From NCBI GenBank assembly GCA_009840065.1, contig VXON01000104.1:1-10475 (forward strand): a DNA stretch of 10,475 bases, read 5' to 3'. The translations under genes and the position numbers were made by a program. The notes beneath the pieces were generated by a model. The model made no database searches. It was not told where the DNA came from and worked only from the letters and a program-made list of their open reading frames with translations. This document shows, one piece after another, positions 1 to 6,526 of the stretch (position 1 is the first letter of the stretch; every line of letters starts with the position of its first letter). Origin of the DNA: Cenarchaeum sp. SB0662_bin_33. Lineage in GTDB: Archaea > Thermoproteota > Nitrososphaeria > Nitrososphaerales > Nitrosopumilaceae.

Positions 1-21
1 TGTTACTGCCCTACTATTTTT

Positions 22-29
22 TATAAAAG
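22..29 (-). promoter_or_regulatory. possible TATA box for a gene starting left of the window
   Basis: Read on the minus strand this is CTTTTATA, close to the TTTTATAG box in front of the solute-binding protein gene. At archaeal spacing it would drive a leaderless minus-strand gene whose start lies at or just outside the left edge. The gene itself is not in the window, so this is inference from the box alone. Confidence 0.25.
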
Positions 30-130
30 TCATCATATAGTACGGTTTAATAATGATCTAACAATATATCTAGTATCACCAAATTTTGAGAGAGGGACCG
101 ATTCACATAAAAAATTCACCATAACCAGCG

Positions 131-138
131 CTTATATC
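131..138 (+). promoter_or_regulatory. TATA box of the membrane protein-tsr3 operon
   Basis: CTTATATC ends 22 nt before the ATG at 161. That spacing puts the transcription start at or within a few bases of the start codon, so the mRNA is probably leaderless. No Shine-Dalgarno is seen before the ATG. Bases 1-130 hold no gene that I can support. Confidence 0.5.
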
Positions 139-160
139 AGCTGTCCAGTAGATATATAAC

Positions 161-655
161 ATGGCCAAGGGGCGTGGCAAGTTCAGCAAGAGAGGCATTA
201 TACTGACAGTTGTAATACTGGCAGTCATAACCGCTGCGAGCTTTGTGGTATATGTGGTACCACAAAACTCGGGTGTTGTCTTTGTGACTACCGATTATGC
301 GGCACAGCTTGACTCTACTGCAAACATACACAGTACACTACAGGCATCATTTCAGGAGCAGTATGATATGATGTTAGAGGGGCACATAACCACAGATGAG
401 TATGTACAGGCGGCCCAAGTGTTGTCGGACCAGACAGTGGAGCAGATATCCATGCTGGCCACAAGCAGCCCCCCATCGGAGTGGTCGGAGAGCTACTCTG
501 CATATACAGAGTCGCTGCGTGCATTCAACAGTATACTGCGCGAGTCGATAATATTGGTAGACGACATGCAGAACGCCGAGACACTCAACCGTATAGAACG
601 ACTGAATAGTACCATACATGACTATATTGAGATATCAATGTTTGCAAGACCATGA
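161..655 (+). CDS. single-pass membrane protein of unknown function
   Basis: This 164-residue protein begins with a basic stretch (MAKGRGKFSKR), followed by one hydrophobic segment at about residues 12-34. By the positive-inside rule it should sit N-in, with about 130 residues outside the membrane. The outer part looks helical and acidic or polar (for example QEQYDMMLEGHITTDEYVQAA), with no cysteines and no catalytic motif that I recognise. The start is the first ATG after a TATA box about 25 nt upstream. Its stop overlaps the start of tsr3 as ATGA, so the two are probably translated as a coupled operon. I do not recognise the family. It could be a lineage-specific thaumarchaeal envelope protein, but that is a guess from its shape. 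Confidence 0.8.
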   Translation: MAKGRGKFSKRGIILTVVILAVITAASFVVYVVPQNSGVVFVTTDYAAQLDSTANIHSTLQASFQEQYDMMLEGHITTDEYVQAAQVLSDQTVEQISMLATSSPPSEWSESYSAYTESLRAFNSILRESIILVDDMQNAETLNRIERLNSTIHDYIEISMFARP

Positions 656-1146
656 GTGATACGGCCATACGGATTGTCATGATGGGTCAGGATGATCCCA
701 AAAAATGTACAGCTGCAAGATTGATAAAATTTAGTATGGCAACACCTGTACGTAACATACCCGGTGGCAGTATACTGCTACATCCGTACGCGGATGCCGT
801 ACTTTTGCCCGGGGATGGTAAGCGCAACATATGCGCCATCGACTGTTCTTGGAAGATGGCGCCTCAGGAATTTGCCCACATGATTTCTTATAACGGGCGG
901 CATCTCCCCCCGCTACTAGCGGGTAATCCTACAAACTATGCAAAGATAGGCAAGCTGAGTACTGTGGAGGCAGTATCTGCCGCACTATACATAACCGGTT
1001 CTCCAGACAGGGCCGTATCACTGTTGGATAAGTTTCGGTGGGGCCACACATTCCTAGAGTTAAATTCCGCCCCACTACAGGAGTATTCGGATGCCCACAC
1101 CAAGGAACAGATTTACGATATAGCAGGCTCGTTTAACCTCATCTGA
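652..1146 (+). CDS. tsr3: Tsr3, rRNA aminocarboxypropyltransferase
   Basis: Tsr3 enzymes transfer the 3-amino-3-carboxypropyl group of S-adenosylmethionine to N3 of a (pseudo)uridine in the small-subunit rRNA helix 31 loop, a late cytoplasmic ribosome-maturation step. The 164-residue product shows the family signatures in order: an N-terminal RLI-like segment with DDPKKCTAARLIKF (residues 14-27), DCSW (64-67), the LPPLLAGNPTNYAKIGKLS block (85-103), TVEAVSAALYI (104-114) and FRWGHTFLELN (128-138). The length fits archaeal members. It starts with an ATG inside the stop of the preceding membrane-protein gene (ATGA, 652-655), which implies translational coupling. The pairing with a membrane protein has no obvious functional reason. 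It ends 28 bp from the stop of the convergent solute-binding protein gene. Confidence 0.93.
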   Translation: MSDTAIRIVMMGQDDPKKCTAARLIKFSMATPVRNIPGGSILLHPYADAVLLPGDGKRNICAIDCSWKMAPQEFAHMISYNGRHLPPLLAGNPTNYAKIGKLSTVEAVSAALYITGSPDRAVSLLDKFRWGHTFLELNSAPLQEYSDAHTKEQIYDIAGSFNLI

Positions 1147-1174
1147 TTATAAGGTTCTTTATATACCGTATATG

Positions 1175-3607
1175 TCATGATCTTCGTCTTGATGTGACAT
1201 ATCTATACGATATTCCAGCTCCGATCAGTATCGCCACAATTGGTATTGCAACCCACCACGCCGCACTATTCCGGGGTGTTGCCTGGGCCACTGCCCCCTC
1301 GGAAGTCGGCAACTCATTATCCGTCACAAAGAAGCCATCAGAGTACGAATCCGGCATAAGTACGGTATCAGATAGGGCAAATATCTTGAAGCTCGCGGCG
1401 CCGTCTGCCAATGATGTGGTATCCACAAGTATTGTGTTTCCGCCCATCCGGGGCGTTACATCTCCGGACGCAACTACACTGCCGGTCGAATCGGTCACAA
1501 AGTACTTGAGGTTGGTTGCATGTATTGTATCCACTTTCACCTCCATGGGACTGTTTACACTTACGGTCTTGGGAATTGACACATCTGTAATACGGGGTGT
1601 GCTCACATCCTCTAGGTCAGACCACTGATCTGCGGCAAACGGGTACTCATCACTTCCAAACTGCTGTATGGTTATGGTTCGTGCCTCCGGCGAGTACCCC
1701 TGTACCATATATGGCCCATTGCTGATAACGGCATGATTGTGTTCCTTTATCCAGGATATGGCAGCATCGTATCGTTCTGTGTAGCTGTCCATGTTTGAGA
1801 TGGCTGTGGGAACAACATCATTCTCATGAAACTCCTCTAGGTACTCCAACAGTATGGCCGCATCATCTGGGATTAGTACGGATAGCCAGCTCACCTCTTT
1901 TGCGGTGGCCGCCGATCTGGAGAATGCGGTCTTGCCATCTATGACTGCCTGCTCCATGGCATGGTATATCTCCCATGGCATGGGTAGTCCCAAAACTGCC
2001 CAATCGGCCATCTCGCCCTCATCAAAGTGCCAATAATCTACGTATACCTCAAGTGTGTCATCATCTATAACTCGAATACCCTTTATGCTGTCCAATGCCT
2101 GAGAGGCCCGGGGCGTATAGTCTGGATCAAAGGTTCGGTCATCTTCGCCCTCCTGCGTACCCCACTCGGTTAGAAAGTAGGCCGAATACAGCACATCCTC
2201 CATGCCTACTGGGATGCCATGATGCCAGTTGCCGAAAGTATAGTGTAGTGTGACATGACTTGTTGCGTTTACTCCCTCCCCCACATCCATCCACGACTGT
2301 GTTGGAACATCCCAAAGTATCGCATCCGGCGGCACATCTAGTGCTCCATGAGGACCTGCGGTCTCCACCTCCCATGTGGCACCTATGGGCATGGCCTCCC
2401 CCGAATATGGATGTCTGAATATTGCAGGATCCCATACGGTATTCCATATGTGCCTACTGTAAATGTCGCTGAGTCCCCCTACCGGATTCCATGAGCCTTG
2501 ATATATCTGCTTGACTCCTATGTCCAACGTATCCTTATCCGAGCGTGCGTTTATGGGTGTAAATCTTGTGGGCACACCTGCACCAAAGTCGTTTATGGCA
2601 CCCTCTATGCTCTCATGGACCACATACTGATCCGTCCGGCCGGCTAAAAATATACGCACGCTCTCGTTTACGCCTATCGATACTGCCTGCCGGATTAGTT
2701 CGACCCGCTCCTCCGCGGATGCAAAGCTGCCCGTGTATATGGCCTGGGTCAGATTGTCTAGGCGCGGATTCTCATAATTCCAAAAAGTGGGGTCATTATA
2801 TCCGGGCATCAGTGAGAACCAGGGAGAGTACATCTGCGCTAGGCCCGTAGAGTCATATCTCACAAAACCACTCCGGCCCCAACCTTCCGTGTATAGGTGC
2901 CAGCCTAGGTCTGCAGGGTCTGCTCCATACACTACAACAAACGCCTTGTTTAGATCACCATAATCCTTGTGTACTATAAAGCCCACCCTCTCAAGTTCCA
3001 AAGATAGTATCTCCCCTATGGATTTGCGTGTGGGGTCATCACTTCGAATTACTGCCTTTATCTCAACTGCCGAATTGTTTACCATCCATATGCCGTTGTC
3101 CTTTGTGGCACCCGCATCGGTCATCGCCTCGTGTATGATTGCATTGGCAAGTACTGGATTATACCCAAAGTTGTATGACTCAATATCCTCTATTATTGAT
3201 ATGTACTCGGGATCAAAAGGCCCATAGTATGACATCATTATGCTGCCGTATCCACTCATCAGTTCATTCACTATAAGACTACGATCCACCATGTAGTTTA
3301 GTGCAAAACGTATCTCCTGTATGGAGAATGGATTGAATGTGTCCGTAACGGCGGGATTCACCAACAGACTATATGAATTTCCACTAGATGCATACACCTT
3401 TAAGCCCTCCCGCTCATCAGGCTCGGCCAGCCTCTCAGAGGGAATCCTCCAAAAGTACATATCGATATTGCCTTTGCGGACCTCTTCTAGAGCAGTACCC
3501 TCATCCAGATATTGTATGAACCGTACAGTGTCAAAGTTTGTACTCCCATAGGCCACCCCCGAAAGCAGTAGTACTGTAAATGCTATGGATACTACATAAT
3601 ACGACAC
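1175..3607 (-). CDS. membrane-anchored family-5 solute-binding protein, halves in permuted order
   Basis: This 810-residue extracellular binding protein is of the peptide/nickel ABC-importer type (SBP_bac_5). Residues 1-21 are a hydrophobic signal or anchor segment, unusually without N-terminal positive charges. Residues 24-350 resemble the second half of the canonical fold: a GTALEEVRKGNIDMYF segment (37-52), then IRFALNYMVDRSLIVNELMSG (99-119) and a YNP..A stretch (149-155). Residues 358-665 resemble the first half: DTLDIGVKQIYQGSWNPVGG (359-378), WHHGIPVGMEDVLYSAYF (461-478) and SNGPYMVQGYSPEARTITI (629-647). Residues about 672-763 look like a beta-rich Ig-like domain. A linker, a membrane segment (about 783-800) and a basic tail (RYVTSRRRS) end the protein, as in archaeal anchored binding proteins. 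The start is GTG; no in-frame ATG fits, and an in-frame stop lies 8 codons upstream. A TATA box 23-30 nt upstream supports this start. No permease or ATPase genes lie in the window. The substrate is probably oligopeptides by family, but is unproven. Confidence 0.88.
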   Translation of the reverse strand: MSYYVVSIAFTVLLLSGVAYGSTNFDTVRFIQYLDEGTALEEVRKGNIDMYFWRIPSERLAEPDEREGLKVYASSGNSYSLLVNPAVTDTFNPFSIQEIRFALNYMVDRSLIVNELMSGYGSIMMSYYGPFDPEYISIIEDIESYNFGYNPVLANAIIHEAMTDAGATKDNGIWMVNNSAVEIKAVIRSDDPTRKSIGEILSLELERVGFIVHKDYGDLNKAFVVVYGADPADLGWHLYTEGWGRSGFVRYDSTGLAQMYSPWFSLMPGYNDPTFWNYENPRLDNLTQAIYTGSFASAEERVELIRQAVSIGVNESVRIFLAGRTDQYVVHESIEGAINDFGAGVPTRFTPINARSDKDTLDIGVKQIYQGSWNPVGGLSDIYSRHIWNTVWDPAIFRHPYSGEAMPIGATWEVETAGPHGALDVPPDAILWDVPTQSWMDVGEGVNATSHVTLHYTFGNWHHGIPVGMEDVLYSAYFLTEWGTQEGEDDRTFDPDYTPRASQALDSIKGIRVIDDDTLEVYVDYWHFDEGEMADWAVLGLPMPWEIYHAMEQAVIDGKTAFSRSAATAKEVSWLSVLIPDDAAILLEYLEEFHENDVVPTAISNMDSYTERYDAAISWIKEHNHAVISNGPYMVQGYSPEARTITIQQFGSDEYPFAADQWSDLEDVSTPRITDVSIPKTVSVNSPMEVKVDTIHATNLKYFVTDSTGSVVASGDVTPRMGGNTILVDTTSLADGAASFKIFALSDTVLMPDSYSDGFFVTDNELPTSEGAVAQATPRNSAAWWVAIPIVAILIGAGISYRYVTSRRRS

Positions 3608-3629
3608 AGGTAGATTGGCGTGCAGTCTC

Positions 3630-3637
3630 TATAAAAC
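3630..3637 (-). promoter_or_regulatory. TATA box of the solute-binding protein gene
   Basis: On the minus strand the sequence is GTTTTATA, preceded by a purine-rich AGGA that could act as a BRE. It lies 23-30 nt upstream of the GTG start, which predicts a leaderless transcript and helps decide the start. The remainder of 3608-3842 is the shared divergent promoter region; I see no convincing gene in it. Confidence 0.5.
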
Positions 3638-3812
3638 TCCTATTATTATTTTTTTTAATTGGTGTGAACGGGATTTTCTGTGATATAATGTTGGGCTTTT
3701 TTGCCACGTTCAGGTTTGGCAGTCAACATGGCATACGCCAATACTATTACGACAGGCTGCTACGCGTGCCATCTCCGGCCAACTTTTGTAAATCCACAGG
3801 AAACCAAGGCAG

Positions 3813-3820
3813 GTATAAAA
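3813..3820 (+). promoter_or_regulatory. TATA box of the PD-(D/E)XK protein gene
   Basis: GTATAAAA ends 22 nt before the ATG at 3843, the same geometry as the other promoters in the window. It follows AAGGCAG, a weak BRE candidate. Confidence 0.55.
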
Positions 3821-3842
3821 TGTACATCGCACATACATACGC

Positions 3843-4460
3843 ATGATAGCGAATCCAGATTTATTATCAAGTCTGAACGGTATTGTATCAGGTGAGGTAT
3901 CACCAGAGATGTTTGCAGATTTGACCCAGATTCCAATGCATACTGTGATAGAGATTATGGAGTGGTGGTCCCTACAGGGTATTGGAGATAACTGGAATAG
4001 TAAAAGCTGTACATATTATACCGGCAGCAGACTGGATGCAGGCATAGTCCTCATAGAACGGGGGTTGCCAATACATGACATAGCAAGACGGCTGGACTGG
4101 CGGGATTTTGAGGGATTAACCGGACGCATACTAGAGTCCGAAGGTTTTGATGTGCAGTATAACTTGATCATGAAAAGACCGCGCCTAGAGATTGATGTCA
4201 TAGGCATAAGGATGAATGTCGCACTACTGATAGACTGTAAACACTGGCAGCGGGATGTGCCGCATAGTGTGGCAGTAAGACAGACTAGGCGCGCAGAGCG
4301 GTGGTCCACATTATACAAGATGAACGCCGTACCAGTCATAGTCACCATACACCAGGAGCACTATGTCGTATCTGGTGTGCCCATAGTACCAATAGCAAAA
4401 TTCAGATCGTTTACAGAAGAGTTTTTTGGAGATCTAGAACATGTCAGATCAACAGAGTAG
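3843..4460 (+). CDS. HTH plus PD-(D/E)XK nuclease-like protein
   Basis: This is a 205-residue protein. Residues about 1-85 look helical and may be a winged-helix or HTH DNA-binding region (for example VSPEMFADLTQIPMHTVIEI and LPIHDIARRLDW). Residues 86-170 show the core of a restriction-endonuclease-like fold: DFEGLTGRILESEGFDV with a candidate Glu90, RLEIDVIGIR with Asp118, and LLIDCKHW with Asp131 and Lys133, i.e. the E...D...DxK pattern. This suggests a Mg-dependent DNA endonuclease of the Mrr/archaeal-resolvase-like superfamily, but no methyltransferase or specificity gene is next to it, so a restriction role is not supported. A repair or recombination role is equally possible. The start is the ATG about 25 nt after a TATA box. 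The 3' end overlaps the convergent DUF2070 gene by 17 bp. Confidence 0.82.
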   Translation: MIANPDLLSSLNGIVSGEVSPEMFADLTQIPMHTVIEIMEWWSLQGIGDNWNSKSCTYYTGSRLDAGIVLIERGLPIHDIARRLDWRDFEGLTGRILESEGFDVQYNLIMKRPRLEIDVIGIRMNVALLIDCKHWQRDVPHSVAVRQTRRAERWSTLYKMNAVPVIVTIHQEHYVVSGVPIVPIAKFRSFTEEFFGDLEHVRSTE

Positions 4461-6171
4461 TCAGGAATAGTGCCGAGCATCCAATCATGAATATCTTTAC
4501 CAGATTCATGGATTTGTCCATGGCTTTTGAGTACGACTCGAATATCTTTGAGCCCATCAGCAGCAGTTCTGTATCACTGCATAGTATGTCAAACTTTTTG
4601 GCAGATGCATCACTGTCTGCCTTCCGGGCCATCTCTAGGAACCATTCAGATATCCTATCATCACCGGCCATCAACCCAAGCTGATAGTACCCCTGGCTGT
4701 TCTTTGCCTTGACAGGTGTAAAGTGGGTATCAGATGTACACACCTCCAGCAGATTGCGTTTTGTCTTTGCAAGCGCGGCAACCACCCTCTCCCGGGTACC
4801 GTTGTTCATGTTGTTTGCATCGGCCCATCCGATATAATATCTGGAATCATCAAGTCGTACACATACCATCCCCAGACCAGCCATGCCCATATCTTCAGAT
4901 TGGACATCCATATCCTCAGAGTTACTATAGCCTATCTCAAATGGGTGCTGTTCTTCTTTTATCAGTAGTTCCAGACACTCTCTGGCCGCCTGTAGCATAT
5001 TATCCAGCTCCTTGTCGGATATTACAGGGCCCATGGCATTATGACAGTCCACCAGCATCACCCGGCCAAACCCCACTGCCCGGCCATGCTTGTCTGACTC
5101 AGTCTTGATTATGCTGGGCAGGTCCTCCATCCCGTATGGTGACATGGACATGAACAGTATGGCATTGTCACCAAAAGCTATACCAGAGACGCGCGTCTTT
5201 CCCTTATGTATGACAACGGGTTTTGAGCATGTATCTCCGCTGTTCTCCACCTGCATCTGATCAAGGCTCTTTAGATATGCGCACACCTGGGGCTGGGATG
5301 GTATGTTGAGTGTATGATCCGATATTGTATGCATCACCATGGCTCTGGAGTCTAGTCTCCTGTATATCTGATAGGTGATGTTGCTGCCCCCAACAGGATG
5401 ATAAGGGCCAGGGTGTATCTCTGGAAATACAAGCGTAAACCCCTCTGTGCTGCCAAACCTCACCAGCATGGTACGCACGCTAGACTTGTTTGAGCTTGCC
5501 TCCATCATACTCTCTATATCCTGCTGCCGACCACCCTGTGATGCCACATATGCCTGCACCATCACATGTGTGCTTTTAAGGTCGGGCCTGCCGGAACGAT
5601 CCGTCAGTACAGACCATGCGGTGGCGCATCCAAGATACGCCACACCATATCCTAGGGATACGGGATCAAGCAACAGAGTACCCCACATATCAAAGGGTAT
5701 CATAACGGCAAAGATGGCTAGGGGCTGTATAAAGCAGATGGCCCAAGCACGGCCAATCGAACATCCAAGTACGGTGGTGTATATCCCTATGCGAAAGCTT
5801 GCAAAGAGAAACAGCCCCATCACCACAAAGAATGGCTGCAGATCCTTGCCAGTTATGGCAGATGTCGCAACCCCCATCAGCAGGGAGAGCATCCACACAC
5901 AGCATCCAAATGCCGACGCATGTAGAGCCTTTGAGTACTCTCTGCTTTTTATATACCTAGAGTCTACGTACTGGGTTGCCAGCAGTACCCCGATGGCAGT
6001 ACCTATACGCCAATAATCCTGCAGATTCATGTACCACATGATCGTTATGGCAACCAGTGCCCCAAGCATTCCTATGGACAGACAGATGGAAAAGTATCTG
6101 GATGAGGGACTCAGCAGTGTGAGGGAGTAGCGCCCTTGCAGCTTTGATACATCGTCGGTTGATGTTTGCAT
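4444..6171 (-). CDS. DUF2070 family archaeal membrane protein
   Basis: This 575-residue protein fits the archaea-specific DUF2070 family, which has no established function. About six hydrophobic segments fill residues 27-190. A soluble domain spans about 195-550, and a last hydrophobic segment (about 558-575) ends the protein. The soluble domain carries residues typical of a metal or phosphate site: EIHPGPYHPVGGSN (251-264), H281 and H286 in HTISDH, DCHNAMGP (375-382), ADANNMNNGT (450-459) and TSDTHF (479-484). This pattern suggests a metal-dependent hydrolase, which is my inference. The ATG lies 6 bp after the stop of sec61-beta, so the two are co-transcribed, hinting at a role near the translocon or in membrane protein handling. 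The 3' end overlaps the convergent nuclease-like gene. Confidence 0.85.
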   Translation of the reverse strand: MQTSTDDVSKLQGRYSLTLLSPSSRYFSICLSIGMLGALVAITIMWYMNLQDYWRIGTAIGVLLATQYVDSRYIKSREYSKALHASAFGCCVWMLSLLMGVATSAITGKDLQPFFVVMGLFLFASFRIGIYTTVLGCSIGRAWAICFIQPLAIFAVMIPFDMWGTLLLDPVSLGYGVAYLGCATAWSVLTDRSGRPDLKSTHVMVQAYVASQGGRQQDIESMMEASSNKSSVRTMLVRFGSTEGFTLVFPEIHPGPYHPVGGSNITYQIYRRLDSRAMVMHTISDHTLNIPSQPQVCAYLKSLDQMQVENSGDTCSKPVVIHKGKTRVSGIAFGDNAILFMSMSPYGMEDLPSIIKTESDKHGRAVGFGRVMLVDCHNAMGPVISDKELDNMLQAARECLELLIKEEQHPFEIGYSNSEDMDVQSEDMGMAGLGMVCVRLDDSRYYIGWADANNMNNGTRERVVAALAKTKRNLLEVCTSDTHFTPVKAKNSQGYYQLGLMAGDDRISEWFLEMARKADSDASAKKFDILCSDTELLLMGSKIFESYSKAMDKSMNLVKIFMIGCSALFLTTLLI

Positions 6172-6177
6172 CTCAGG

Positions 6178-6342
6178 TCATGGAGCCAGGAACAAGTGTA
6201 TCATCCAAGAAACGGTGATCAAACTAACTGGAATTGAGACCACTATGCGCGGATCAACCTTAAAGCCTTTAGTCTCATCCTCAAAGAACCTCATCAAGCC
6301 GCCGCTTGATGCAGGTAGCGGAGCGCCTTTTTTACTACTCAT
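6178..6342 (-). CDS. preprotein translocase Sec61-beta (SecG-type) subunit
   Basis: This 54-residue protein is the small subunit of the archaeal SecYEG/Sec61 channel. It shows the family layout: a polar N-terminus (MSSKKGAPLPASSGGLMRFF), a charged EDETKGFKVDPR segment (residues 21-32) and one C-terminal membrane helix (IVVSIPVSLITVSWMIHLFL). The phrase GLMRFFEDE..GFKVDP is diagnostic. The start is the ATG about 27 nt after a TATA-like box. It is the first gene of an operon with DUF2070, with a 6-bp gap. It faces the helicase-nuclease gene across a divergent promoter region. Confidence 0.93.
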   Translation of the reverse strand: MSSKKGAPLPASSGGLMRFFEDETKGFKVDPRIVVSIPVSLITVSWMIHLFLAP

Positions 6343-6368
6343 TATGCCTTAATCGAATCATGATTTCC

Positions 6369-6376
6369 TTAAAAAC
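6369..6376 (-). promoter_or_regulatory. TATA box of the sec61-beta/DUF2070 operon
   Basis: The minus strand reads GTTTTTAA, 27-34 nt upstream of the sec61-beta ATG. The spacing fits a leaderless or very short-leader transcript. Confidence 0.45.
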
Positions 6377-6399
6377 CTATTGGTCCGAGAATTTTGTGT

Positions 6400-6458
6400 C
6401 ATAACCCCAACTATACCAGCAGGGACCAGACAAATCCGCACCTAGAATTTAGGTTATG
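6400..6458. promoter_or_regulatory. inverted repeat between divergent promoters
   Basis: CATAACC (6400-6406) is matched by GGTTATG (6452-6458). Just inside the right arm lies a second short dyad, CCTA-GAATT-TAGG (6441-6453). They sit between the TATA boxes of sec61-beta and the helicase-nuclease, so they could be binding sites for a regulator of either gene. Short dyads of this size also arise by chance. Confidence 0.25.
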
Positions 6459-6495
6459 AGGTCATCACCATTTTCCAATACCGCATGCCGCTGTG

Positions 6496-6503
6496 TTTAA
6501 TAT
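6496..6503 (+). promoter_or_regulatory. TATA box of the helicase-nuclease gene
   Basis: TTTAATAT ends 23 nt before the ATG at 6527, matching the promoter geometry of the other genes here. Confidence 0.45.
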
Positions 6504-6526
6504 GAGGTTTTTTTAAACAATAGTCC

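Noticed and set aside
1147..1174. Terminator between the convergent tsr3 and solute-binding protein genes
   Set aside because: The 28-bp gap has only short T-runs and no clear stem-loop, so nothing can be called.
2139..2447. Long out-of-frame reading inside the solute-binding protein gene on the same strand
   Set aside because: It is a shadow of the real frame; the solute-binding protein frame carries the family motifs throughout.
3728..3895. Short plus-strand frame starting MAYANTITTGCYACHLRP in the divergent promoter region
   Set aside because: It contains the TATA box of the next gene, overlaps that gene out of frame, and the nearest upstream AT-rich box is too far for a leaderless start. 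It is probably a chance frame.
5447..6016. 189-codon plus-strand frame opposite DUF2070
   Set aside because: It is antisense to a well-supported membrane protein gene and has no promoter or motif of its own.
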